Assembly (NCBI GenBank): GCA_023399215.1
Contig: JAEWQJ010000022.1
Coordinates: 1 to 64,000 of the forward strand
Length of the DNA stretch: 64,000 nucleotides
DNA from: Methanobacteriota archaeon
Lineage (GTDB): Archaea; Halobacteriota; Methanosarcinia; Methanosarcinales; Methanosarcinaceae
Reading direction: 5' to 3'
This document shows positions 18,401-28,142 of the stretch, one piece after another. Positions within the stretch are counted from its first letter, which is position 1, and the number at the start of each line of letters is the position of its first letter. Both the position numbers and the translations under genes were made by a program. The notes under the pieces are model-generated. The model was given only the letters and a program-made list of their open reading frames with translations. It ran no database searches and was not told the DNA's origin.

Positions 18401-18791
18401 AAAGCCCTGATTTGGGCTTAACTATTAATAACTTTTTGCTACCCGAGTTCCGTCTCGGGAGGACGGTGCCCTTTTCGCTACGCTACGCTTCGCTCAAGAG
18501 GGCTGAACTATAATGAAGATACTGAGCTGAAACAATAATGTCGACTTATGACAAAAGAGGTTACATTATCAACTCGCTTCGGGAAGTTGATTTACCCAGG
18601 TTTCGTTTTGGATCCGGTGGTGCAATCCTTTTAGATAAAGGCCTGACAACAAATTTTTTTGAAATGTTTTGGTCACAACTTTTCCGGCGGAAAGCTTGAC
18701 CAAAAGCCTCATCCGGTGTGATCAAACAGAGCGACGCAAACTTTTTCAAAAATAGTTGATTTCAACCTGTCAGGAAAGACGGCAATAGGAT
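18401..18791. repeat. Dispersed repeat family member upstream of purA
   Basis: Bases 18439-18515 (CCCGAGTTCCGTCTCGGGAG followed by TTTTCGCTACGC and CTCAAGAGGG) and 18660-18745 (a CTTGACCAAAAGCC phrase and GGTGTGATCAAACAG) match motifs in 28438-28900 near the tRNA-Gly gene. CCCGAG...CTCGGG forms a hairpin. No gene is supported in this stretch. Confidence 0.6.
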
Positions 18792-19157
18792 TTAGATGAA
18801 GGAGGACCCGAGGATCAACAGGCTGAAAAGCATGAGTATTATTGCAAGGATTGCGGCGGTTTTTGCACTTTCTTTGTCACTTCCGAAGATGATTGGAATC
18901 GGGCCGAGCATGATTACTCCTCCGGTTTTGATTTTGGATTCGACTTTTCTTTCGGAGGGGTTTTCATAGAGAGGGCTCTCAACGTTTGAAGTGCTCTCAA
19001 AGCGTGAGTCTCCTCCGGATGTGCCTGTTCTGTTTGAGTATCTTTGCGCCGATCTGGATTCCTGGTACATGCTTAAAGCTACGCCGATCATAATTAGCAG
19101 AAATCCGATGAGTATTGTGAGAATTCCAATCGAAAAAAGCATGCTTTCATCAGTCAA
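18792..19157 (-). CDS. DUF131 (TIGR00304-type) membrane protein
   Basis: A 121-residue membrane protein with helices at about residues 9-29 and 97-120 separated by a polar loop. The family signature GGVIMLGPIPIIFGSDKESA precedes the second helix. Members of this archaeal family have no known function. The start codon overlaps the stop of the paralogous upstream gene by four bases (ATGA-type junction), so the two are translationally coupled and probably form one complex or tandem duplicate. Confidence 0.8.
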   Translation of the reverse strand: MTDESMLFSIGILTILIGFLLIMIGVALSMYQESRSAQRYSNRTGTSGGDSRFESTSNVESPLYENPSERKVESKIKTGGVIMLGPIPIIFGSDKESAKTAAILAIILMLFSLLILGSSFI

Positions 19158-19399
19158 TGTTTAGTTTTCCATAGGAATAGATAGAGTATTGAGATTATTA
19201 ATCCAAGTGCCAGCATATTTGTTGTTATTTCAGGAGACGAGCCAAAAACTATCGGGATTGGACCGATCATTATCAGTCCACCCATCTGGCTGTTTGCGGG
19301 ATGATGTATTATAGTAAGAACTGTACCTAGTAATAATATAATAATACCAACAAATATGACTGCTGTGCCTACTCTTAGAAAATCCTGAGATGTACGCAT
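19154..19399 (-). CDS. DUF131 (TIGR00304-type) membrane protein, shorter paralogue
   Basis: An 81-residue paralogue of the gene that follows it, with helices at about 12-33 and 58-76 and the family signature GGLIMIGPIPIVFGSSPE between them. It lacks the extended polar loop of its partner. The pair forms a two-gene operon. Function is unknown for the family. Confidence 0.8.
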   Translation of the reverse strand: MRTSQDFLRVGTAVIFVGIIILLLGTVLTIIHHPANSQMGGLIMIGPIPIVFGSSPEITTNMLALGLIISILYLFLWKTKH

Positions 19400-20371
19400 G
19401 TCGAATGATATAATGCTTTTATTATTAAATATATCTTTTTAACTTTTTGCATCCGTAGTTTGTTCTGTCTTACAGATTTACAAAAGGGGATGCCATTTAC
19501 CTGCAAGTTTTTTCGCTCAAGTCGGGAAATGGTCATATTCTTTGTCCTTCTCAGTCAGATTAGAACTAGTTAAAGATCTAATTTAAAGATAGAAGTCAAT
19601 GAGCCAAAATAATTACATAAGTAAAATAATTGAAGAATTAAGTTAAAGGATTTGATTGAAAAGTTAAGTTAAAAGCTCAGTTTTTTCTAAATTTTCTGTC
19701 TGGCTTCTTTCCTGAATAATTTGCTGGAATCTAGAGAATGCACCAGCATGTATAATATAGAAAAAAGAAATATGATGACTGAGTGGAATACAAATGTTGA
19801 CAAATTCCACGCGAGTGTCGAAAGCAATTTAATCAAAGAACTGAATAGATCCTTAACTGGGATATTATACAGGCAGTAGGGATATAAAAATGGTCACACG
19901 CGTTGCAGGAACTTATATATACCCTTTTTATATTTATGTATATATTTAATTCCAAACATTTTAACATTCACTGTGAAAAGTAAGAGTACCTTTTAAAGGT
20001 CATTCTACCCTTTGATCTTTGTGAGTCATACTACAACGGGGATTTTATGAAGAGAATTCCTGATTTCCCCGTTTCTCAGGCTTTACTTCCTGCTTTACTT
20101 CTTGTAAAAGCCAGGACAAAATGTGATCATCCTGAGATAAACTATATAGGCGAATGATCCCTCCGGGAAATAACGCTTAAAGCTTAAATGGGTAACTGGA
20201 CTGGGTAACTGGTCATGCCTGGTTTACTGGTTACGGACCTGTATATAGATCCCACAGGCCAGTTGACCTTCAACTCAACTTATTATAAATCAATAATTTC
20301 CGAGTGAACTAATCTTTGGATCATATAAACAGTATAAACTCAATTTCACGCGATAAAAAAGGTGGTTTCAA
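19400..20371. other. Gene-free stretch of nearly 1 kb before the PAN gene
   Basis: Divergent promoter region between the DUF131 pair and the proteasome-activating ATPase. A TATA-rich tract (near 19908-19950) could serve either as promoter; no gene or strong repeat was seen. The 450-base leader before the ATPase gene has no obvious hairpin. Confidence 0.45.
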
Positions 20372-21613
20372 GTGCCAGACGACAGTGCAATAAGATCTTC
20401 TCTAGAAGATATCAAAACAAGGATAGAGCTCCAGCTTGAGAGCGGGAAGATCAATGCTGAAGATGTGAAATCTCTCTTAACCGAAATAGAAATCATGAGA
20501 GTCCAGAACGAGAACATGAAGGCCCGACTCCTTGAAGCAAGTGTAGCTACAGGCAGACACCTTCAGGAAATCAACAAATTGAAAGCTCATCTGGAACAGC
20601 TTACCGAGCCTCCTCTCTTTATTGCAACTATTCTTGAGGTAAACGGAGAAATCGCACTTATAAGGCAGCATGGGAATAACCAGGAGGTTCTTACCCAGAT
20701 CCCTGAAGAATGTATTGGAAAGATTGAGCCCGGCATGAGAGTTGCAGTAAACGGGGCATACTCAATTATTTCCGTAGTCAGCAGGGCTGCCGATGTGCGG
20801 GCTCAGGTAATGGAACTCATTAACTCTCCTGGAGTGGACTACAGCATGATTGGTGGGCTGGATGACGTGCTTCAGGAAGTCCGGGAAAGCGTTGAACTGC
20901 CACTTACCGAGCCCCAACTTTTTGAGGACATCGGAATCGAACCCCCTTCAGGTGTCCTGCTCCACGGAGCCCCGGGCACGGGCAAGACCCTTATTGCAAA
21001 GGCTATAGCTTCTCATGCAAAAGCAACCTTCATCCGAATGTCGGGATCTGACCTGGTCCAGAAATTTGTAGGTGAAGGCTCAAGGCTTGTCAAAGACATT
21101 TTCCAGCTTGCTAGAGATAAGTCCCCAAGCATTCTCTTTATAGATGAAATCGATGCTGTCGGCAGCATGAGGACCTATGACGGAACCAGTGGTTCGGCCG
21201 AGGTCAACAGGACAATGCTTCAGCTCCTTGCAGAGATGGATGGATTTGATCCTAAAGGCAATGTAAAGGTTGTTGCTGCAACCAACAGGATTGACCTACT
21301 TGATCCTGCTCTCCTCAGGCCTGGCAGGTTTGATCGGTCTATCGAAGTCCCACTCCCTGACGAGAAAGGAAGGGCTGAAATCCTTAAAATTCACACCCGC
21401 AAGATGAACCTTGCAGACGACGTGGATTTCGAAAAACTGGCAAGAGTCATGACCGGTATGAGCGGGGCGGAAATCAGCGTTATCGTCAAAGAGGCAGGAA
21501 TTTTTGTGCTCCGCAGGCGCGGTAAACAGATCACCATGGCCGACTTCCTGAAAGCACATGAAAAGGTCGTAAACACTGAAGAACCTTCAATTCCCCAGGC
21601 TATGTTCGTATAA
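20372..21613 (+). CDS. pan: Proteasome-activating nucleotidase (PAN)
   Basis: A 413-residue AAA+ ATPase that unfolds substrates and feeds them to the 20S proteasome. After a coiled coil (about residues 5-80) and an OB domain (80-140) comes the AAA module with Walker A GAPGTGKT, Walker B ILFIDEIDAVGS, and arginine fingers in LLRPGRFDRSIEVPLPDEK. The C-terminus reads QAMFV: the usual HbYX motif that docks into the proteasome is present with phenylalanine in place of tyrosine. The start is a GTG after GGTGG; length matches the family. Methanosarcina can carry two PAN paralogues, and I cannot tell which this is. Confidence 0.93.
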   Translation: MPDDSAIRSSLEDIKTRIELQLESGKINAEDVKSLLTEIEIMRVQNENMKARLLEASVATGRHLQEINKLKAHLEQLTEPPLFIATILEVNGEIALIRQHGNNQEVLTQIPEECIGKIEPGMRVAVNGAYSIISVVSRAADVRAQVMELINSPGVDYSMIGGLDDVLQEVRESVELPLTEPQLFEDIGIEPPSGVLLHGAPGTGKTLIAKAIASHAKATFIRMSGSDLVQKFVGEGSRLVKDIFQLARDKSPSILFIDEIDAVGSMRTYDGTSGSAEVNRTMLQLLAEMDGFDPKGNVKVVAATNRIDLLDPALLRPGRFDRSIEVPLPDEKGRAEILKIHTRKMNLADDVDFEKLARVMTGMSGAEISVIVKEAGIFVLRRRGKQITMADFLKAHEKVVNTEEPSIPQAMFV

Positions 21614-21730
21614 AGCTGTCCTGACATCCAAACCGACAGCCAAACCCTGAGAAACTATAACCGGATTATTCATCAAGTTTAAAAACAAGTTCAAAGAGAA
21701 AAGAAAATATTTATGAATATTTTTTTAAAC

Positions 21731-21761
21731 TTGCCGGATGTGATAAAAACCATCCAGGCAG
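21731..21761 (+). terminator. Hairpin after the PAN gene
   Basis: TGCCGGATG pairs with CATCCAGGCA across a single bulge, followed by a T-rich tract. A likely transcript end between the PAN gene and tRNA-Glu. Confidence 0.45.
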
Positions 21762-21859
21762 TTTCTCTATTTTTTTAGAACTCAGACGAAAGATTTATAT
21801 TTTATAAATTACTTGAAGATATGCTGCCTGAGAGGTAAAGCATAGTAAGATAACAAGTT

Positions 21860-21934
21860 GCTCCGATAGTGTAGCTCGGCCAATCATTCAGGACTCTCAC
21901 TCCTGCGACTGGGGTTCAAATCCCCATCGGAGCA
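21860..21934 (+). tRNA. tRNA-Glu (anticodon CTC)
   Basis: A full cloverleaf of 75 bases. The acceptor stem GCTCCGA pairs with TCGGAGC, the anticodon stem-loop is CAGGA-CTCTCAC-TCCTG giving anticodon CTC, and the T arm is GGGGTTCAAATCCCC. CCA is not encoded. A T-rich tract directly after the gene fits termination. No intron is visible. Confidence 0.95.
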
Positions 21935-22145
21935 CTTTTCCTTTTTTACAACCTTTTTGATGTGTATCTTAAGATTTAAACCATGTCTATTGTGTTCAAG
22001 CTTAATACTTGAAGTGTATAACTCCTCCATAGATGGAGAAAATATTTGATTGTGACAAAAAACAACATCATAAGCGTGAATTAATGAATTGATTATTCCA
22101 AGATAAATGGATTATCCTAAGATAGTTGATTTAAGAATGCCAATT

Positions 22146-22712
22146 TTAATTTTTAAATATCTCCATAAAAATCGTCTTTGGAGAAATCGTACTCTCTGCC
22201 TTGACTCCATAAGTTTTGAACACGTTTTCAATTGACATTGTAAGTATTTTTGAAAAAGTAAGGCCAAGATCATGGGTAATTATTAACTTATAATAGCCAC
22301 CGTTATCTGCATAATCTATAGTATCGATCTGGTTGGTTATCTTGAGATTGATAACTACACCATCTATAACTTCATTCAGACTACATTCTTTAAGAGGTTT
22401 CTGAAAGTAGAGCTCTATTGTATATTCTACGGTTTTATTCCGGATAAAAAGTTCATTTAAATTCTCAATATCAGCGTTTTCTATTAGAGATTTAAAGGCA
22501 GACTTTTCGAAGATAACCAATGATTTTGCCCGTTTAAGGCGCATCCAATATTTTTCTTCCAAGGTTAATGCTGGACTCTTTTTTGAGCTATTTTCCAGAC
22601 TTTCCAGTGCAAATTCTATAGTTTTTTGCTGAGTTTCAAATTTTTCTGATTGCTTTTTTAATAATTCCCAGTGTTTCTGTGAGATTGTTGTGGAGATGCG
22701 GTGGTTTTTCAA
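22146..22712 (-). CDS. Hypothetical protein with possible ribbon-helix-helix N-terminus
   Basis: A 188-residue protein of unknown function. The first ~45 residues (RISTTISQKHWELLKKQSEK) look like a ribbon-helix-helix DNA-binding segment; the C-terminal ~80 residues include YYKLIITHDLGLTFSKILT and a following helix, reminiscent of small ligand-sensing domains, but I cannot name the family. The start is TTG after a GGGAG site at a suitable distance. It may be a sensor-regulator; this is an inference from the N-terminal pattern alone. Confidence 0.65.
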   Translation of the reverse strand: MKNHRISTTISQKHWELLKKQSEKFETQQKTIEFALESLENSSKKSPALTLEEKYWMRLKRAKSLVIFEKSAFKSLIENADIENLNELFIRNKTVEYTIELYFQKPLKECSLNEVIDGVVINLKITNQIDTIDYADNGGYYKLIITHDLGLTFSKILTMSIENVFKTYGVKAESTISPKTIFMEIFKN

Positions 22713-23177
22713 AAATACTACTCCCGGTAATTTCTCTTTTTAAACTTGTTCATTTTCATGCGCATATCAAACGAATTGTGCGCATTTTATACACATGTTA
22801 TCTGGATTACTTAGTTTTATCTGCGTATTTTATTCTAGCTCCGTTGACAGGAAAAAATTACTGTAAAACTTGAGTTCGTTCCTTTTTTCATATTGGTTAT
22901 AATGTAATTATGTGTACACTACACGTATGTTATCTGGGTAACTTATTTTTATCTGCGTATTTTATTTTAGCATAGTTCACAGCAAAAAATTGCTGTGAGA
23001 CTTACGCGGTTGAATTGAGAAATTATGTGATTAAATCTTCAGTTGTGTAAGTAAATTCAAGGGGGAAATGGAAAACTTTACACAAAAAATTAGATTAGAA
23101 TCTGTCTTAAAATTAATTTATTTTACAATTAAAATGGGACTACTACAGATTATGAGAATAAACGGAGGCAAAGACAA
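22713..23177. repeat. Gene-free stretch holding an 80-bp direct repeat
   Basis: Bases 22791-22871 and 22921-23003 are diverged direct copies that share TTATCTG, TTTATCTGCGTATTTTATT and a GxxAAAAAATTxCTGT tail. The second copy lies 175 bases before the next gene. The repeat may be a duplicated regulatory leader. Confidence 0.6.
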
Positions 23178-23516
23178 ATGTCAGGACAAGTAATGTCAGA
23201 ACCATTAGCAGAAAGTTCAAACTCTATCTGGGATGTTGAAGAAGAGGATATTTATGAATCTCATTGGAAAATAAGTAAATCTTCTTTTAGTAATGGTGGA
23301 ATAATAGAATTCTCAGGTAATGCGTCCTTTGGAAGTAATCACAATGTTGCCAGTGACATGTTTCCAAAAGGCCCATGGACTTACGTATGCCGCAATCATG
23401 TCAATATAAATTTTGGTGACTCTCATTCAATTGACATCATTTTTGTCAATCAGTTCTTGTTCATAGGTTTGATAGACAGGGAGCCAATATTTATTGGCTG
23501 TCGTTTGTCTAATTAA
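23178..23516 (+). CDS. Hypothetical protein
   Basis: A 112-residue protein without recognisable domains. The start ATG is well supported by ACGGAGGCAAAG. The N-terminal 20 residues are polar and acidic, the remainder is beta-rich in appearance (IIEFSGNASFGSNHNVASD, NINFGDSHSIDIIFVNQFLF). No signal peptide or membrane segment. It lies before another small hypothetical gene on the same strand but 250 bases away. Function unknown. Confidence 0.6.
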   Translation: MSGQVMSEPLAESSNSIWDVEEEDIYESHWKISKSSFSNGGIIEFSGNASFGSNHNVASDMFPKGPWTYVCRNHVNINFGDSHSIDIIFVNQFLFIGLIDREPIFIGCRLSN

Positions 23517-23767
23517 AAACGCACAAATTTAGCACTTAAATGTGGGAAAATAATTCCCATATTTAAGTTTTATATGCTCGGCTCTGTAGAAATCCTTTGA
23601 AAAGATGAGTTTGCATTAGTTTGAAATTAATGATTTACTTCAGATTTTTTTACCGTTGCAAGTTTAATTCTATTATTTTCTCAGGTCAACAGAGTAAATA
23701 GTATACAGGTTTATTCTCTCAATTTTTTATAATGTTTATAAATTAGTTTAAACAAGAAGGTGAAAGA

Positions 23768-24157
23768 TTGACAAATGTTGAACAAATAATTATTGAAAAA
23801 ACTGGAATAAATGAAGAGCAAATGAGCAAACTGGGTAATGTTTTACAAGAAGAATTCATATCTAATGGCTCGACTACAATCGAGATACCTGTAAAAAACG
23901 GTTATGGATCAATAAATAAAGAAGTACCTATTATTATTCCTATCTCAGATCATTCAGTTACCGGAACTATCATATCTCCAGATGAAGGCAGCTGGCGGGT
24001 AATCATAAAAAAAGTAAAGTTCGATGAATCAGGATTAAAAGAGGGTGATCAAAGGACAGTCAAATACTCTAAGGGTTGGGGTACAGATACTGTACACGTT
24101 GAGATTTACTGGAGTATAGAAAAGGATACAACTTTCAAAGCTAAAATAGAATATTGA
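23768..24157 (+). CDS. Hypothetical protein
   Basis: A 129-residue protein starting at a TTG after GAAGGTGAAA. Its N-terminal part is helical and amphipathic; the C-terminal half is beta-rich and charged (SWRVIIKKVKFDESGLKEGD, then KGWGTDTVHVEIYWSIEKD). I do not recognise the family. No membrane segment or signal peptide is apparent. The following 500 bases are gene-free. Confidence 0.6.
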   Translation: MTNVEQIIIEKTGINEEQMSKLGNVLQEEFISNGSTTIEIPVKNGYGSINKEVPIIIPISDHSVTGTIISPDEGSWRVIIKKVKFDESGLKEGDQRTVKYSKGWGTDTVHVEIYWSIEKDTTFKAKIEY

Positions 24158-24703
24158 ATTTGAGTCTATTATATAATTGTAGGACTTAGCTTTGAAGTAA
24201 GTAATCAACAGCAGAAGCTTACAACTTGGTAAAAATCAATTTTTGTCTATGAAGTCTACTGTACGTGGTTATGCATCTGAAGTGCTAAGTACTAATTTCT
24301 CTTAATTTTTACTGGAAATGGAACTTACATAAGTCGTGAAGACCATTTTTCATTTTATATCAGATAGTAACAGAATAGCTAAATGTTGCTATGATTTACA
24401 TAACAGGTATCAAAACTGCAAAAAACAAACCTTAAAAACAGAAAAATAAACATTCGTCTTTTTTGATTTGGTATTTCAATACGTAAGTCAAAATTGCATA
24501 CTATTGTTAGTGAAACCATAGAGCTTGCAGTTTTTGTTCGGACAGGTAACGTCAAGAAATTGTGGTTTTTGACCTCTTTTTCTCACAATATAAACATATG
24601 GGTATTAAAATACACCTGCAAGAGAGGCAGGAATTGTGGACTCAATATGGACTTTAAAGGAACTGCTAACATTTACGTGTTTTAAAATATCAATCGAATA
24701 AAG
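24158..24703. other. Gene-free intergenic stretch
   Basis: AT-rich with scattered short open frames lacking start signals. No repeat or hairpin stands out. Confidence 0.5.
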
Positions 24704-25687
24704 ATGGACCATCAACACATGAATACAGGAAATATACAAGCTTCTCCAGACCTTAAAAGCAAGCTCCGAGGCTACCTCTACGGCACAGCATGTGCAGACG
24801 CCCTCGGCCGCCCGGTAGAACATCTTACCCTTGAGCAAATAAAACAGAAGTACGACGAAAAAGGAATCCTTGAACTTCCGCCCAATTCTCCCTGGACTGA
24901 CGATACTCAGTTGATGCTTGTACTTGCCAGAGGCCTGCTTCGAGGAGCAGAACTTGAACTTCCCAAGCTTATGGACAAGATAGCAGAGGAACTTGTACTC
25001 TGGCTGGACGAGCCTGACCTTGGTGCAGGAGCAACCACAAAAGGTGCAGCCCTGAACCTGAGGGATGGAATTAACTGGAGCAATTCCGGACTAAATTCAA
25101 AAACATGTGGAAGTCTGATGCGGGTTGGAATCCTTGGCTTTATCTTCCGAAACGATCCTGAAAAACTGATTAAAGCAGCTTCAATTTCCGGCAGAATTAC
25201 TCACACCCATCCAGCTGCAGATGCTGCCTCGGTTGCAGGAGCATACGCCGTAAAATTAGCTATTGATGGGGTAGAACCCAGGGAAATGTTTGAACCGCTT
25301 CTTGAGGTAACTCAGGGAATCTCTCAAGAATTCACTCATGCCCTGGAAAGTTCCTATAAAACGGCTTATAGTAGCATCGGAGACGAAGAAGGTTTGAAGA
25401 AACTCGGGCAGGGCTGGTATGCAGACGAAACTTTTGCACTGGCATACTTCTGCATATTACGTTATCCGAATGATTACAAAAAAGCAGTACAGACAGCAGT
25501 AAATATAACCGGAGATTCGGATTCGGTTGCAAGCGTGGCAGGAGGTATTCTTGGAGTCAGGCTGGGAGTTGACGCAGTGCCTATTTCCTGGATTGAAGCG
25601 CTTAAGAAAAAAGAAATACTGGAGGAAATGGTGGGGCCTCTGCTTGAAAAGTATTTTCAACTTTCAGAAAGTAAATTGAAGTCTTGA
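24704..25687 (+). CDS. ADP-ribosylglycohydrolase family protein
   Basis: A 327-residue member of the DraG/ARH family, which removes ADP-ribose from proteins or related conjugates using two magnesium ions. Metal-site motifs are ACADALGRPVEHL near residue 28, SPWTDDTQLML near 65, and the C-terminal GDSDSVASVAGGILG near 275. The helical core HTHPAADAASVAGAYAVKLA is typical. No dinitrogenase-reductase ADP-ribosyltransferase partner (draT) is near, so a nitrogenase link is not supported; the target may be nucleic acid or small-molecule ADP-ribose. The start has a weak ribosome binding site, and ATG at 24719 is an alternative. Confidence 0.85.
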   Translation: MDHQHMNTGNIQASPDLKSKLRGYLYGTACADALGRPVEHLTLEQIKQKYDEKGILELPPNSPWTDDTQLMLVLARGLLRGAELELPKLMDKIAEELVLWLDEPDLGAGATTKGAALNLRDGINWSNSGLNSKTCGSLMRVGILGFIFRNDPEKLIKAASISGRITHTHPAADAASVAGAYAVKLAIDGVEPREMFEPLLEVTQGISQEFTHALESSYKTAYSSIGDEEGLKKLGQGWYADETFALAYFCILRYPNDYKKAVQTAVNITGDSDSVASVAGGILGVRLGVDAVPISWIEALKKKEILEEMVGPLLEKYFQLSESKLKS

Positions 25688-25701
25688 AATTCGATAGAAC
25701 T

Positions 25702-25763
25702 ATTGAGTTAAATTTGAGGTTTTGAAGTTAAATTGAGGTCTTGAAGTTAAATTGAGGTCTTGA
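25702..25763. repeat. 20-bp tandem repeat before the DUF123 gene
   Basis: Three units of GAAGTTAAATTGAGGTCTT-like sequence lie directly before the start codon and provide a repeated TTGAGGT that may supply ribosome binding. Confidence 0.7.
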
Positions 25764-25764
25764 A

Positions 25765-26289
25765 ATGGATTTTTCCGAAAAAAATGGTTCTCCGGGAAGA
25801 AACGTTTACTCTGAAAAAAATGACTGTTCTGAAAAAGATTCTACTGAAAAAAATCTTTTTTCCGGAAAAGGCGTCTACTGTTTGATATTCGAAAACCGGG
25901 CCTGCAAGATCGAGGTAGGTAAAAAGGGCGAGTTCTCTTTCAATCCAGGGTTTCATATCTATGTGGGGTCGGCTCTGGGGCCAGGGGGCCTTAAAAGATT
26001 ACAGAGACACATCAAACTTTCCAGAAATCGTGACCGAAATCCTAAATGGCATGTGGATTATCTTCATCTGAATCCTGCTTTCAGGTTAGTTTCAGCAGTT
26101 TATGCTTTCACTTCTGAGCGACTTGAATGTGCACTTGCCAGCAGAATTGGAGGGGATTCGGTGCTCGGTTTTGGGTGCACAGATTGTAAGTGCAGGTCTC
26201 ATCTTTTTTATAGAGATAAAAATCCTCTTCCAGAGATTACTGAAGCTTTTGAAGCCCTTGAACTTTCTGCCCTTGTGCTGGAACTTTAA
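25765..26289 (+). CDS. DUF123 GIY-YIG-like (Uri superfamily) protein
   Basis: A 174-residue protein. From residue 33 it matches the DUF123 pattern: KGVYCLIFENRACKIEVG, FHIYVGSALGPGGLKRLQRH, then KWHVDYLH and FGCTDCKCRSHLFY with a paired-cysteine region. The family is described as a GIY-YIG-like nuclease of unknown physiological role. The first ~32 residues are a low-complexity tail of SEKN-type repeats (SEKNGSPGRNVYSEKND) that is unusual for the family and could result from expansion of the repeat lying immediately upstream. A start at a later codon would remove it, but no better start is visible. Confidence 0.75.
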   Translation: MDFSEKNGSPGRNVYSEKNDCSEKDSTEKNLFSGKGVYCLIFENRACKIEVGKKGEFSFNPGFHIYVGSALGPGGLKRLQRHIKLSRNRDRNPKWHVDYLHLNPAFRLVSAVYAFTSERLECALASRIGGDSVLGFGCTDCKCRSHLFYRDKNPLPEITEAFEALELSALVLEL

Positions 26290-26389
26290 CCCTGAATTTT
26301 CTTTTCTCTGTAATGGCAGGAAAGCTTAAGGTAAAGCAGGATTGATTATATTATAAAAAAATAGGGTTGTTTTAATCAAGGGATGTCCA

Positions 26390-27916
26390 ATGGAACAATT
26401 CTCTTTTATTGCCTGCATGCCTGATATACCAGGAGCACTTCACAGGGCAGCCGAAATTATCACACGGTACGAGGGAAATATTAATAGGATTCAGTATGAT
26501 CGCAGGATAGATACACATACCGTTTTCTTTGAAGTGACTGCTCTTCCACAGGCTTATGAAAAGATTCGTGAAGAACTGGAAAAAATAGGCTATCTCCAGA
26601 CTTCCTTTCAGCCTGTAGCTTTCGTGAAGTTCCATGTCTATCTTCCGAACTGCCCTGGCGCTTTATTTGACCTCCTGAACCATATCACTTCATCGAAATC
26701 AAACATTACTTTTCTTGATTTTGATGATCGTGGAAGGCATCCTGAAAGGCTTGTTGTAGGTCTTCACATTGAGGACCCTAATATGATAGATACCCTACTG
26801 AACCAGCTCAAGTCCAGATACAGGCTAGATATTTTAGAGTATGATACAACCGGGGAGAAACTTGATGATACGGTATTTTATCTCAGGCTGGCCCAGAAGC
26901 TCAGGTCGTTTATAGGGAGTGCCGAAGATGATTTTTTGATGAGGTTCCTTCAGGACATTAATCATATTACCCAGGAACTCTCAAACCTTAAGAAAGATCC
27001 TATTGAGGCTTTTGAGAACATCCTGAAAGTTGGGGATTACCTTAACCGGACGTCAGGAGACAATTTTTATGCCGATGTACAGAGGGTCATGATAAAGGAT
27101 GATATCGAACTTTTCTGTTTTCAACCTCCCTGTGGAGGAAACATCTATCTTTTTGATACCTCTTCCGAAAGGGTCATGATTGACACAGGGTATGGAATTT
27201 ATTACCAGGACATTGTGAACATGCTCCAGTACTACGGGCTTGGAGATCTGAGCCGGCTTAAAAGGATTTACATTACCCATGCTGATGCCGACCATTGTGG
27301 AGCTGCTGGTTTTTTTTCCGTACCCTCTTATCTTAATCGCGAAACTTTTCTTATTACACGGGAAACCAGCAGAGCTTATGGATCAAACAACCAGGATTGT
27401 ATTTTGGAAGAGGTTTATACTAAGATAATTAACCTTTTTTCCAGATTTACTCCCCCTTCAAATACAGTTCTCTTTCCCGAAATCTCCCTCTCAGACAAAA
27501 CAATCGAAAAACGAGGTGCATTTCCTGTTATCGCTCGGTTTCGTATCGGTGGCCTGGAGTTCGAAGCCCTTGCAGGGACGGGCGGGCATATGCATGGAGA
27601 AGTCTTCTACCTCTGCCCTGAAGAGGGGCTACTCTTTCCTGAGGACGCGGTGATTAATTTCAAAAGCCTGAGCCCTGATAGAACTGCCTATAATGTTCTG
27701 GCTGATTATCTTATGACATCGGTGAATGTTGATAGCAAGCTTGCGCGAGAGGAAAGGAAGGCTCTTATGTCCCTCATTTTCGAGATTGATGAACAGCTCG
27801 CCAGGAAAAACAAAAAATGCCTTATCTGCTGCGGTCACGGTTCAATGTCCTTACTGGACAATGGAAAACTTATCGAATACAAGAGTTCGGAGAGATATGT
27901 TGCAGGACAAAAATGA
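26390..27916 (+). CDS. ACT-domain/metallo-beta-lactamase fusion protein
   Basis: A 508-residue protein with two N-terminal ACT-like domains (about 4-72, ending in an LEKIGYLQ helix; and 80-155, starting KFHVYLPNCPGALFDLLNHI), a helical linker, and a metallo-beta-lactamase-fold domain from about 230. The metal motif is ITHADADHCGAAGFF (a THxDxDH variant of the usual HxHxDH), with later ligands in GGHMHGEVFYL, LLFPEDAVINF and CCGHGSM. ACT domains normally bind amino acids, so a ligand-controlled hydrolase or oxidoreductase is plausible. The variant first histidine motif suggests changed metal chemistry. Substrate unknown. It is a single gene after the DUF123 gene. Confidence 0.8.
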   Translation: MEQFSFIACMPDIPGALHRAAEIITRYEGNINRIQYDRRIDTHTVFFEVTALPQAYEKIREELEKIGYLQTSFQPVAFVKFHVYLPNCPGALFDLLNHITSSKSNITFLDFDDRGRHPERLVVGLHIEDPNMIDTLLNQLKSRYRLDILEYDTTGEKLDDTVFYLRLAQKLRSFIGSAEDDFLMRFLQDINHITQELSNLKKDPIEAFENILKVGDYLNRTSGDNFYADVQRVMIKDDIELFCFQPPCGGNIYLFDTSSERVMIDTGYGIYYQDIVNMLQYYGLGDLSRLKRIYITHADADHCGAAGFFSVPSYLNRETFLITRETSRAYGSNNQDCILEEVYTKIINLFSRFTPPSNTVLFPEISLSDKTIEKRGAFPVIARFRIGGLEFEALAGTGGHMHGEVFYLCPEEGLLFPEDAVINFKSLSPDRTAYNVLADYLMTSVNVDSKLAREERKALMSLIFEIDEQLARKNKKCLICCGHGSMSLLDNGKLIEYKSSERYVAGQK

Positions 27917-28142
27917 GTTTTCCAAGACTATTTATGAAAGCTTGAACAAAAAGGAACCGAAAAATCAAAAAAATCGAATATCAAAATCAAACAGTTAAAA
28001 TCAAAAGGACCAAAGATTTACAGACCAATGATCCACATTTCCGTTGTTTTCTTTTCAGGATCCATTTGAAGTTTTCTAGCTTTATAAACTCAGTCACAAA
28101 AATCCGATATGAAGAGTTTAGGAAAACATTGGATAAAAGAGA

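Noticed and set aside
24704..25687. Possible link of the ADP-ribosylglycohydrolase to nitrogenase control (DraG)
   Set aside because: No draT or nif structural gene nearby; the NifH/NifD-like genes at 62-64 kb belong to F430 synthesis.
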